Source: Onthophagus taurus
Lineage: Eukaryota > Arthropoda > Insecta > Coleoptera > Scarabaeidae
Direction of reading: 5' to 3'
NCBI RefSeq assembly: GCF_036711975.1
Contig: NC_091971.1
Location: 32,309,501-32,373,500 of the forward strand
Length of the DNA: 64,000 nucleotides
The notes under the pieces are model-generated. The model did not search any database, had not been told where the DNA came from, and saw only the letters and a list, made by a program, of their open reading frames with translations. How positions within the stretch are numbered: the stretch's first letter is position 1; each line of letters begins with the position of its first letter. Below are positions 44,458 to 54,244 of the stretch, piece by piece. Position numbers and translations under genes: made by a program.

Positions 44458-46123
44458 ATGTCCTGTAAATGAAGCAAAAGTGATTATTCGGCTCCGAATA
44501 AAAAAAGAAAAACTTTAACGTTAGATTATAAACTTAATATAATCAAGGGTTTCGATAGTAGTATGAAGGTCTGTGAACTCGCGAGAAAGTTTGATCTCTC
44601 GGAATCCAGTATACGGACAATTATAAAGGACAAAGAAACAATTCTCACGGCTGTGAAAAATACGCAGTCGTTAAACTCTACCATAATTCGCAAACGTCAT
44701 GGTATTATTGCGGAAATGGAATCAATCTTAAAATCATGGTGCGATAATCAAGTCCATGTAAAAAACTGTCCAGTTGATCAAAACATCGTATGTAGTCAAG
44801 AAAAGTTAATTTTTGAAAAATTAAAAGAAAAAGCTGGAGAAGCGGTCAAAGACGAAACCTTTGCTGCCAGTAACGGTTGGTTCGACCGATTTAAAGTTCG
44901 TTGTAATTGGCATAGTATTGCCGAGAGCGGAGAAGCGGCCAGTGCAACAGAGAGGCCGCGGTTTCTTTTCCTAAAACATTAAAAAGTTTGATTGTGGAAG
45001 GTGGTTACACGAGCCAAACCATATTCAACGTGGATGAGACAGGTTTATTTTGGAAAAAGATGCCTAAAAGAACATTTATAGCTCGCGAGGAAAAAACATT
45101 TCCAGGTTTCAAAGCGTCTAAAGACCGTTTGACCGTGATGGTTGGTGCGAATGCAGCAGGTGACTGTAAATTAAAGCCTCTTTTAATTTACCGATCGGAA
45201 AATCCAAGAGCTTTAAAAAATAAGTCTAAAGCTGGCTTGCCCGTAATTTGGAAATCAAATCCTAAGGCTTGGATGACAGCGTCTATCTTCGAAAACTGGT
45301 TTGATTGCCACTTTATTCCCGAGGTTAAACGCTACTGCGAAACAAATTCCTTTTAATGTAATGCTTCTTATTGACAATGCTCCAAGTCATCCGCCAACTG
45401 TTCTATTTAATTTTAACCCACATGTTAAGGTTGTTTTTTTGCCACCAAACACAACCAGTCTACTTCAACCAATGGACCAAGGAGCCATTAAAACATTTAA
45501 GGCTTATTACACACGACGTTCATTTCCGCACTTGAATAATGCTATGAGACAGAACGATCAAATGTCCGTTAAAGATTTTTGGCGGCAATTCACCGTTTTA
45601 GATGCTGTTAGACTTATTGGAGAATCTTGGGACGAAGTTTCGGAGAAAACATTGAGTAATGTTTGGAAGAAAATCTGTCCATTTTTTTTTCAACAACGAA
45701 ACGGAAGTAACAGCCGACGTAGATTTTCTTGGTAATACTATAGAAGAAATAGTAACTCTTGCGACGGCATTAGATATGGATGTTGACAGAAACGATATTC
45801 ACGAGCTATTGAATTCCCATAACAACGATTTAACGATTGTCGAGCTTATAGAAATGCGTGACCAAAATGATGCTGATGAAGAGGTCAGTTCTGATCCAGC
45901 CCAAGTGGAAAAACAAATGACAATTGCAAGTTTAACTCAAGGTTTGGACTCAATTGAAAAAGGTTTGAAAATTTTGGAAAATATAGACCCTAATGAAGAA
46001 CGAGTTATTACTACAACGCAAGGTATTAAAAAATTATTAGCTTGTTATGAAGAAATTCTTCGAGAAAAAAAAGCATCCCTCATTCGTCAGTCTAGTCTTT
46101 TAGATTTTATAAAGCCGTCGTAA
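44458..46123 (+). pseudogene. Tigger/pogo-family transposase with CENP-B-like DNA-binding domain, broken
   Basis: The start ATG at 44458 is followed by a TGA at codon 5. Then come NKKRKTLTLDYKLNIIKGFD and KVCELARKFDLSESSIRTII (psq/CENP-B helix-turn-helix), SNGWFDRFKVR, and the DDE_1 core: FNVDETGLFWKKM (first Asp), VMLLIDNAPSHPP (second Asp) and TTSLLQPMDQGAIKTFK (third Asp). A C-terminal region ends IRQSSLLDFIKPS. Frameshifts occur near 44960, 45340 and 45690, so there are four lesions in all. The catalytic residues themselves are kept, so decay is fairly recent. Confidence 0.88.
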
Positions 46124-46732
46124 TAATATACGTTTTATAGTTATTTAACCAACAAGTCTATTAATGAAGGCGATTAAATATCGAGATATTTTAACGCGTG
46201 AGCGAGCGAAGCGAAGCGAACGCGTTAATTATTGAGATAATTAATCGCATTTTAATATACGAGTTAGTTACAATATTTTTCCGTTGACCGTCTTTTCAAC
46301 AAAATAGAGAAAATCCATCGTTGAAAAATCTCCCAATTCTGTCACTGGCAAAATAACCTCACTTTTAATGTGTCATAATTATTTTTGTAGTCTTACCGAA
46401 TAGATATAGTGGTCGGTTGGGTCGGTATTACAAATTTCATTGGAGAATATTTATTAAATTGACTACTATTTAGTTCGGTCGGACTTTCTTAAAATCGTTT
46501 ATTAATAGAAAATCGTTTATTAATAGGTGTCATTAATGAATGATTTTGTATACATTTATAAATCTTATAAATACACGGTCGACGGAAAATATTATTTATG
46601 TACCTTATATTTTTATATTGCTTTTATTTTTTCGGGAAAATAAATTTATTAAAATTAGTAGTAGTATTATTCGTATGTGCATACATTTTTTTAACAAAAT
46701 TATGTTTAATTATTAATGTTTATTAATCCTTG

Positions 46733-46737
<5 letters not shown>

Positions 46738-46781
<44 letters not shown>

Positions 46782-46800
46782 TCTATATATATATATATGT
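46738..46800. repeat. (TA)n microsatellite
   Basis: Uninterrupted TA dinucleotides for about 35 bases, then further TA blocks with small interruptions, inside the 3-prime untranslated part of the Tigger element. Confidence 0.9.
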
Positions 46801-46889
46801 ATTTATCGTATTTCGACTTACGCGATTTTCGACTTACGCGGCTACTGTCAGTCCCACCTATCGCGTAACTACGGGGTATTACTGTATTT

Positions 46890-47097
46890 TGATTATTATT
46901 GTGCCTCATCATCAATAAACATATATTATTATTATAAACGATGTCATATAATATATGGATTGTATATTGCCCCCTTTCAGTATAATTATTATCTATTTTA
47001 TCATTCGAGAAATGTATTTCGACTGAGTGGGTCGTGTTTCTCTTACAAAACCCGAAATCGTCTTGCTAACAAAAGCAAGACTAAAAATTCAGCAATA
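46890..47097 (+). other. Probable 5-prime part of the non-LTR element that resumes at 53736
   Basis: The short interval between the Tigger element and the long-TIR element has an open frame of the ORF1 type, GRVSLTKPEIVLLTKARLKI at about 47030-47090. With one copy of the TA target it can run on as TRRFDRFYTPPLQRGSD after 53735. This suggests that the long-TIR element inserted into a non-LTR ORF1. Confidence 0.35.
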
Positions 47098-48335
47098 TAC
47101 AGGGTGTCTCACGTAACTGGTTCGTTAGAACTTTTTCAGGTCCCACTATTCGCAGAGATTTGAAATTTTGGTAGCATGGGTTGCTCATGCGGAACTTTCG
47201 ATCTAAAATATTTTCAAGATGGCCGCCACTACCGGAAGTAGGCCATAACTTCGCTATTTTAAATGGAATGCTATACTTTTTATTACACCGTTTAATTGTA
47301 TGTAAAAAAATAGGTTGACTTTGATAAAAGTTATTGGTACCTAGCGTTTTTCATTTTCGAGTTATTTTAGTTTTAAGCTTTTTTTGGAAAATTTCAACAT
47401 GCTCTTTAAAACTCCATATCTCAGCCAACGTTCATTCAAAAAATATCTACGTTGACACGATTACTCTTCAGATATTGTCAAATAGATTGTCATTTGTTGT
47501 ATCGAAGTATCTTATACAGCGTGGTCAAAAATTGAATTACTGTTTCTCCATATTCAATGCTGAGAAAGTCGAAAATTTTAAATAGAACGCCCCATATTTT
47601 TTTAGCCTATCAGAAAGAGAATTTAATTCTCTACAAATTATCTATAAAGATTCCCATACCTATTTATTGTAGTTTGCCTCATTGCGAAATTTATTAAAAC
47701 ATGCACGAAATGCAGGTTTTCTTATTAGAAAGCTATGGAATTTTGACAGTTTTTGGTCCATGTTTGTATTATTGTTGTCATTAGTTACATTTGACGACGG
47801 GTGTAAGTCATTGAACATCATGATAAATTATTTCAACGCCGATATTTGAAGTTTATTTTGTATTGATGGCGAATGTAATAAACTTTTGGACAGGACGTGT
47901 CGAATACTAATGAGAGATGCCTAACAAAAAACCTAACGCCCATCAATAGGAAAAATTTCAAAAAATTGATAAAGAATTTCCTAGTTCTGGATATATCGAG
48001 CCCAAAAGAGAAGCTTGTTTCCAAAACGTACCAAATCCACAAAATTTGGAATCGCTGTATTTTGGGCTGTCTATTTAAGATTTGCTTTCTCTGTATACTT
48101 GAATAGTAATTTCTTGTCAAAGTGTTCCACATCCCGTTGAAAATAGCCTCTAAATAACAGTTTTGGTTCCAAAGTGTACTACATCCAGTCGCTGTTTAGT
48201 GTCAAAACGTACCAAATCCATTTCAACCAATCCGAGACGTTCTTAAAGTAACGTGACTAACCTAAAATAATGTAACCGTGTAACTTTCTGCTGTCAACAA
48301 GATTGTTCGTCTGTTAGTATTTAGTAGTTTACAAA

Positions 48336-50789
48336 ATGAGTATTGTTGAGACAGAAGAGTTTTTTGAAGACATTCAATCGACAACAAATGCTAGAAAGCG
48401 GAAAAGTGATAAAAGCAAGTGGAAAAAGAATGTTCTTAAGAAAAACAGATATGAGCTTAAGTCAAAAAAAGAACCACGTGTATCCTGCTCACATAACGAT
48501 AAAGTATGTAAAGCTAGACAACTAACAGCCGCTGATATATCTGGTTTCCATGGATATTTCTATAAACATAAAACTGCAGTTTCTCAAAAAAACTTTCTAA
48601 GTGCATACATAATCGTGGAACAACCAAATAGACATAGACCAAATCAAGGCAAATCTAAAGGTTATGCAAAATCTATAAGTGTGAAATATTCGATTCAGTA
48701 AGAAAACTAGATGTAGCGACTGTGTTGCCTTCTCAAATAAACTCAAAGTCATAAACGACGATGTCGTCAAACGTACAATGGTTGTTGAGCAAATGCTTCA
48801 CATAAGAAGATCGAAAGCATTTTTTCAGCAGTTGAATTTAAAGCCAGAGAATTCTATCACAATAAACTTTGATATGATGCAGAATCAGCCGTTGCCAAAA
48901 ACACAGATAGGTGAAGCTTACTATAAAAGACAGATTTGGTATTATCTTCTTGGAGTGATAATTTGTGATGACCACGGAAAACTAAACCAAGAAAATGTAT
49001 TTTTTTATCGGTTGCTACCACTTTTTTTTTGTGAACTCAACCCGGTCAGCCCAAATCTCAGGGGAAGCAGATTTCTGGTCCACAATTGGACACTAGCCGT
49101 AAACTCACCGCTGAGACCTGCCACGACCACGCTAGATGCCAACCCGACGCCCTCCTGCAGTGGATGGTGAAGGTTAAATGATAGAAGTAAATGTGTTCCC
49201 TCTCCTTTATTAAACCTTACAAATCTCATGAATGTAAACAAAAAAATTATAAAATTACGGTCGACACAAAAATGTGGTACGTACCATTAATGTTTCACAA
49301 TTGATAAACGAAACCTTAACAAAATAGATGGTCCAATAAAGAGACAGTGGTTCGTAGTTTCTTCCTCACCTCCCCACACGTGGACGTCACAAATTGGCCC
49401 CCCGCTCCCAAGCGTCCGCGTCGTAACCGGCTTCAGGGTTCACTTTTTTTTTCGGCCAGACGGGATTGTTGGTAATATTGTTTTTTAGTTGATACAAAAA
49501 AAAACAGGGATAGAAAAAAAAAAGGCCTAGACGGAAATAAAACACATTAGACAAACATTAACAATAACATCACAACATTACCTCCACTCCGGGAAGCCTG
49601 TGTTCAAGGGTGTTAAAAAAGAAGATCGCTATGGCTTGTCGGAAAAATAATCCGGAAAAAAGAGATTCCGCTTGAAAATACTTTTACTTTCGTATTCTCA
49701 CTTTTGTCACAAAAAAAACGTTGGATCCCGATACTTCGGATGAGAAGCCCCAATTGAGATAATTGAGTTTCGGTCTTCACGCCGTTCACTTCTCAGAATC
49801 AGCACGCTTTTCGATAATCCACAAGCAATCCGATCTTTTACTGGACACCACCAAGGTTACTCACAAACAGAGGAAGAGACGAAGAAGGAACACATTTTTA
49901 TACGAAAACACAAGTTATTCATACCAACTCATCCCAAATCAAATAAAAATTACTATTTATTCTGGCAACAACGCCCTCTTACCAACAAAAGGATGAATTG
50001 ATATGAAAAACAAACAAACATAACCCCACAAATATGTAAACAAGGAAAACAAATCTAAATTCTAATAAAACCGTAACACGGTGGTTAGAATCAGATGGAG
50101 GAAGAGGCTGCACAGAAATTACATCTTGCTTATGGCATTTTTTTAAAACAAATATTATCAGTAGGAATATAAAAAACATTCGATTATTTTCAGATAGTTG
50201 CTCCTCCCAAAATAAAAATTACACACTACTTTTGAGTTTGCTGGTTTTGGCCTGGAAATATAAACTCAACGTTGAATGGTTTTTTCCAGAGCGTGGTCAT
50301 TCATACATGCCAGCGGATCGTGCATTTGGCATTCTTGAAAAAAAGCTTCGGAAAAAAGAGAGTATCATATTTCCTCACGAATACGATGATATCGTAAAAT
50401 CAGTTGGAACTTTATATACCGTTTCACAAGATTTTAAATGGATGAGTTGGCGAGATCTTAATAAAAGCGTGGTAACATCTAGTAAAACATTTAAAATAAC
50501 TAAGGCCAGGCGCTTATTGATCAACTATTCAACTCCAAAAATTGGTCTTGCTCTTTCTTATAGCCTAGCTCCTACGTGTGAACATACAATTCTTAAGAGA
50601 GGAATGAAGCTGGCCAACATTGAAGGACGTTTAAAAGAATTCCCTTCCTCAAATCATATCAAAAATGAAAAAAAGGCTGACGTAGTTTTTCTTCTCAACA
50701 AAATGGGATATGATATAGAAAATGTTATATATTATCAAAATGTTTTACGCAGCACTCAAGATAACGGTAACGATGAAGATTCAGATTAA
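48336..50789 (+). pseudogene. Transposase-like protein, split by an insertion
   Basis: Part one (48336-48701) is a basic N-terminus followed by FHGYFYKHKTAVSQKNFL. After a shift comes KRTMVVEQMLHIRRSKAFF, then NFDMMQNQPLPKT and YKRQIWYYLLGVI (to about 49005). Past the insertion, SDSCSSQNKNYTLL and FFPERGHSYMPADRAFGILE follow, ending in a Ser/Asp-rich tail (DNGNDEDSD). The order N-F-D, D-x-C-x-x-Q-N-K-N, G-H-S-x-x-x-x-D-R-x-F-G resembles the DUF7869 proteins, as in the copy at 13.0 kb, but the sequences are far apart. A nuclease role is inference. Confidence 0.65.
49010..50190. mobile_element. Unclassified insertion inside the transposase-like gene, LTR-like features
   Basis: About 1.2 kb separates the two halves of the transposase-like frame. 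It is richer in GC at 49030-49170 and 49380-49450. A stretch TGGCCCCCCGCTCCCAAGCG at about 49395 looks like a tRNA primer-binding site placed after a possible LTR, but no second LTR or pol gene is seen. The antisense frame 49005-49241 has no domain. The class is open. Confidence 0.4.
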
Positions 50790-51681
50790 GTGTTGCACGA
50801 GTATTTGTTATGTATGTTATTATTTCTTGTTCTTTTTTTAGTAAATGCATCCAAATTTACTAAATGGTAGTCAGTGTTTTTTTATTCCATATCGTACTAC
50901 ATCCTCATTTTTTAGCAAAATGTACCAAATCCAAATAGTTTTTGTGTGTATAATTGAAAATATTCATCTATGATTTGTAGAATTGGAAAGAAAAGATAGT
51001 TTTAGGTACCCTTTATGTATAAAAAAAACAAAAACCCATTTTAAATTATCAAAAACAAACATTATGAAAAAAGTTAATTTACCAAATTTTCTATTTCGTG
51101 GATTTGGTACGTTTTGGAAACAAGCTTTCTTTTAAAGAAATCGCATATTTCCGGTCACCAGTGATGAAGACAACGAAATAAATATTTTATCGTATTTTAT
51201 TGCATTTCCAAATTCAATTTAATATCAAATTTATATTTTTATTCAAATCTAATTTTTGTCATTAACTTTTTGTTTTAATAGTTTCATTTATTTGATCTTC
51301 TGTTTATTATTTTTGGTAAGTAAAAGCTAGTAAACTAAAAGATTATCAATCGTAATTAATAGTACAAATAATAATAGAAATAAATTAAACAAAAAACTGT
51401 CAAAATGTCATGGCCTTCTAATAAAAATACAAACGGTTGCCTGCATTTCCTGCATGTTTTGATAAATTTACGAATATGAGAGAAACTACAATAGATAGGT
51501 ATAGTAATGTTTATAGATAAATTGTAGAGAATTAAATTTCCTTTCATCTAGGTTAATAAAACATGGGGCGTTCTATTTAAAATTTTCGACTTTCTCCCCA
51601 TTGAATACGGAGAAACGGTAATTCAATTTTTGACCACCCTGTATAAGATACTCTGATACAATATATGACAATCTATTTGAG

Positions 51682-53337
51682 AAGTCCTCCAGGTGACCCT
51701 AGATACCATTTGCGCTTGGTGTAAGGGAGAGAACCTCTCAATAAACCCGCAAAAGACAATTGTTGTGCCTTTCACCAGGAAGCGAAAGTTGGATGGACTA
51801 ATCCGCCCAACTATCCAAGGTGAAGAAATTCCTTTCTCAAAGGAAGTCAAATATCTAGGAGTAATCCTAGACAAAACCCTGTCATGGAATGGACATTTGC
51901 AGGGAGTTTTGCACAAAGCTAGTGCGACTATCCTTGTGGATTTGTCGTAGTCTTTGTGGAAAAAGTTGGGGTCTTACCCCTGAAAGACTGTACTGGCTCT
52001 ATGTGACTGTGGTTAGACCTATGATCACATACGGAGCAGCAGCCTGGTATAGGAAAGTCCGACAGACTTCAGTTATCAGTAAACTTTCACGAATTCAACG
52101 AGTAGCTGGATTGGCAATCTCTGGTGCGATAGGCACAACGCCAACTCTAGCAATGGAGGTTCTGCTTGGCCTATCTCCTCTGCATTTGCATATAGAGAAA
52201 GTGGCTAGAACAACCATTTACAGATTTAAGCAATATGCTCAAAACTGTTCCGACATGTCCTACCAATGGGCTGCGGAAGACATTATAAGCACTGATACTG
52301 TGCTATCAATGCCGTCAGATTTGGCGGTATCACTATCAGTGATTAATGGTCGATACCAGATTGTACTGCCTGAGCGGCAGTCCTGGATCGAAAATGAAAA
52401 TTCTCTGGTTCGGGCAGACATTTGCTTGTACACAGATGGATCAAAAACGCCTGAAGGGGTAGGAGCAGGAGTATACTGCCAGACACCTCGAATTAAGCAA
52501 GCCTACAGCCTGGGTACGTACTGTACTGTATTCCAGGCGGAAGTATTTGCTATTGACATGGGTGCTAAAATCCTTCTTGAAAGAGGGGTGAAGAACATGA
52601 CAGTACGAATCTTCTCAGACAGTCAAGCCGCTCTCCAGGCGCTGCAAGCCGTGAAAACGGTGTCGGCTCTGGTTAATGATGAGTTGTGATAACAGAGTCT
52701 CTCTGATCTGGGTCCCGGGTCACTCTGGTGTTGCTGGCAATGAAGCGGCAGATAGGCTAGCACGAGATGGCAGCGCTGAAGCGTTTGTGGGACCGGAACC
52801 AGCAGTTGGTGTATCATTTGCGATGGCCAAATATAGGATTGGACTGTGGGCTGAAGAGAGACTTCGCCTACTGTGGACCAGTTCTCCTGGAATGAGACAT
52901 GCTAAGGTGTTTATCAACATCGCCACTGTCAAACCCGGGAATATTTTGGGACTTGCCCGTAGTAGCATAAAAGTTCTAATGGGTGTTTTTACTGGGCACT
53001 GCCGATTAAAAGCACACCTCAACTTGTTGGGTTTAGCCGACGATGTTGAATGCCGACTATGTGCGGAGGAAGCAGAGACGGTTGAGCATGTTTTATGCCA
53101 CTGCCCTGCCGTTAACCGTATCAGATTCTCGATTTTTGGGTGGCAGTTTATCTCCTCAAAAGATCTGAATAACCTTTCGCCGAGCGAGGTATTAATGTTC
53201 GTTAAGAGCATTGGACTGCACGGTGAAATTTGATAATGATATCTATCGGGGTACAATAGATCCTTAGGGTCGCGGTGCAAGGTTGGTTGGTCCGCCTACC
53301 CGATATGTATTCTATGTAATGTAATGTAATGTAATGT
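51682..53337 (+). mobile_element. RNase H-type non-LTR element (LOA/I-like), copy 3
   Basis: Flanked by AATCTATTTGAG (51670-51681 and 53338-53349), with a (TAATG)n tail at the 3-prime end. The empty site is confirmed by the left arm of the host TIR element at 47461-47495, which reads straight through in inverse orientation. It is 5-prime truncated in the RT after the YADD box. It shares the 23-bp RNase H deletion with copy 2. Confidence 0.92.
51685..53233 (+). pseudogene. RT thumb and RNase H of the non-LTR copy 3, frameshifted twice
   Basis: LDTICAWCKGENLSINPQKT, then KYLGVILDKTLSWNGHL, a shift at about 51915, RSLCGKSWGLTPERLYWLY, YTDGSKTPEGVGAGVYC and SDSQAALQALQAV. After the shared deletion come SLIWVPGHSGVAGNEAAD and CRLCAEEAETVEHVLCHC. 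All RNase H acidic positions can be found across the two frames, but no single protein could contain them. Confidence 0.88.
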
Positions 53338-54244
53338 AATCTATTTGAGAGCATCTGAAGAGTAATCATACCAATTTAGGGCTTATTTGAATGAACGTTG
53401 GCTGGAATATAGGATTTTAAAGAGCATGGTGAAATTTGCCAAAAAAACCTTAAAATCAAAATAACTCGAAAACGAAAAATGCTAGGTACCAATAACTTTT
53501 ATGAAAGTCAACATATTTTTTTACGTACAATTAAAAGGTGCAATAAAAACTAGAGCATTCCATTTAAAATAACGAAGTTATGGTCTACTTCCGGTAGACC
53601 GGAAGTGGTAGCCATCTTGAAAATATTTTAGATCGAAAGTTTCGACTGAACAACCCATACTACCAAAATTTCAAAACTGTACGAATACTCGAACCTAAAA
53701 AAGTTCTAACGAACCAGTTACGTGAGACACCTGTATATACAAGAAGATTTGACCGCTTCTATACACCGCCTCTTCAGAGAGGAAGCGATGGGAGAATTCA
53801 TGCTAAAGTGAATGGTTCAATCATATCAATAAAAAATTATTCAGATATTGATAATTTGGAAAATAAAGAAAGACGTACGTTACTTAACGATGAGTTACTA
53901 TGTTTGAACTGTAGAGCCGTTGGTCGTTTAATTTAGGTTTAGTTTAACAAGATGTATATTGGCGGTGGCTATATGTTTTTTTTTTATTTCTTTTTATACT
54001 ATTTGCAAGTTTAGATTTTTAATTTTGTTTATCAATTCTTTTAGTACTATTATTATTATTATTTACATATAAATGTTTTAATTTTGGTCTTTTTTTATAA
54101 CATCAGATAAACTGTAGTTCTTATAAATTAGTACTTTTTTGAAACCTTCTCCAGTCTTTATATTCGCTCGTGTCTGCATTGCTGACTGGCATATTTATTA
54201 GAGTTACTATTCGATTTGTTCATTCCTTTAAGTATAATATTTTT

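Larger units (their letters stand above)
44248..46884 (+). mobile_element. Tigger/pogo-type DNA transposon
   Basis: Starts CAGTAAAACCTCGACTTACG and ends TACGGGGTATTACTG, flanked by TA on both sides. The imperfect TIRs share CGACTTACGC repeats. The transposase occupies 44458-46123, and a (TA)n run at 46738-46800 lies inside the 3-prime part. Confidence 0.88.
48011..51127 (+). mobile_element. Inner TIR transposon with transposase-like gene
   Basis: A 30-bp perfect inverted repeat begins AAGCTTGTTTCCAAAACGTA at 48011 and ends at 51127. Subterminal copies of a GTACCAAATCC/GTACTACATCC motif occur near 48025, 48175, 48207, 50897 and 50921, as expected for transposase binding sites. The gene inside (48336-50789) was interrupted by a 1.2-kb insertion. 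It lies wholly in the loop of the long-TIR element, so it is either the autonomous core or an independent insertion. Confidence 0.7.
47100..53733. mobile_element. Long-TIR transposon (arms about 650 bp) hosting nested insertions
   Basis: Ends CAGGGTGTCTCACGTAACTG and CAGTTACGTGAGACACCTG, flanked by TA. The left arm is 47100-47745; the right arm is 53733-53341 plus 51681-51370, split by the RNase H-type non-LTR copy. The arms share TGAAATTTTGGTAG, ACTTTCGATCTAAAATATTT, AAAGTTATTGGTACCTAGC, CCAACGTTCATTCAAA and GTCGAAAATTTTAAATAGAA. The loop holds a second TIR element with a transposase-like gene. Confidence 0.8.

Noticed and set aside
46190-46230. GCGAGCGAAGCGAAGCGAACGCG block as a possible regulatory element
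   Set aside because: It lies inside the Tigger element's 3-prime region and looks like a short local repeat. Nothing ties it to a host gene.
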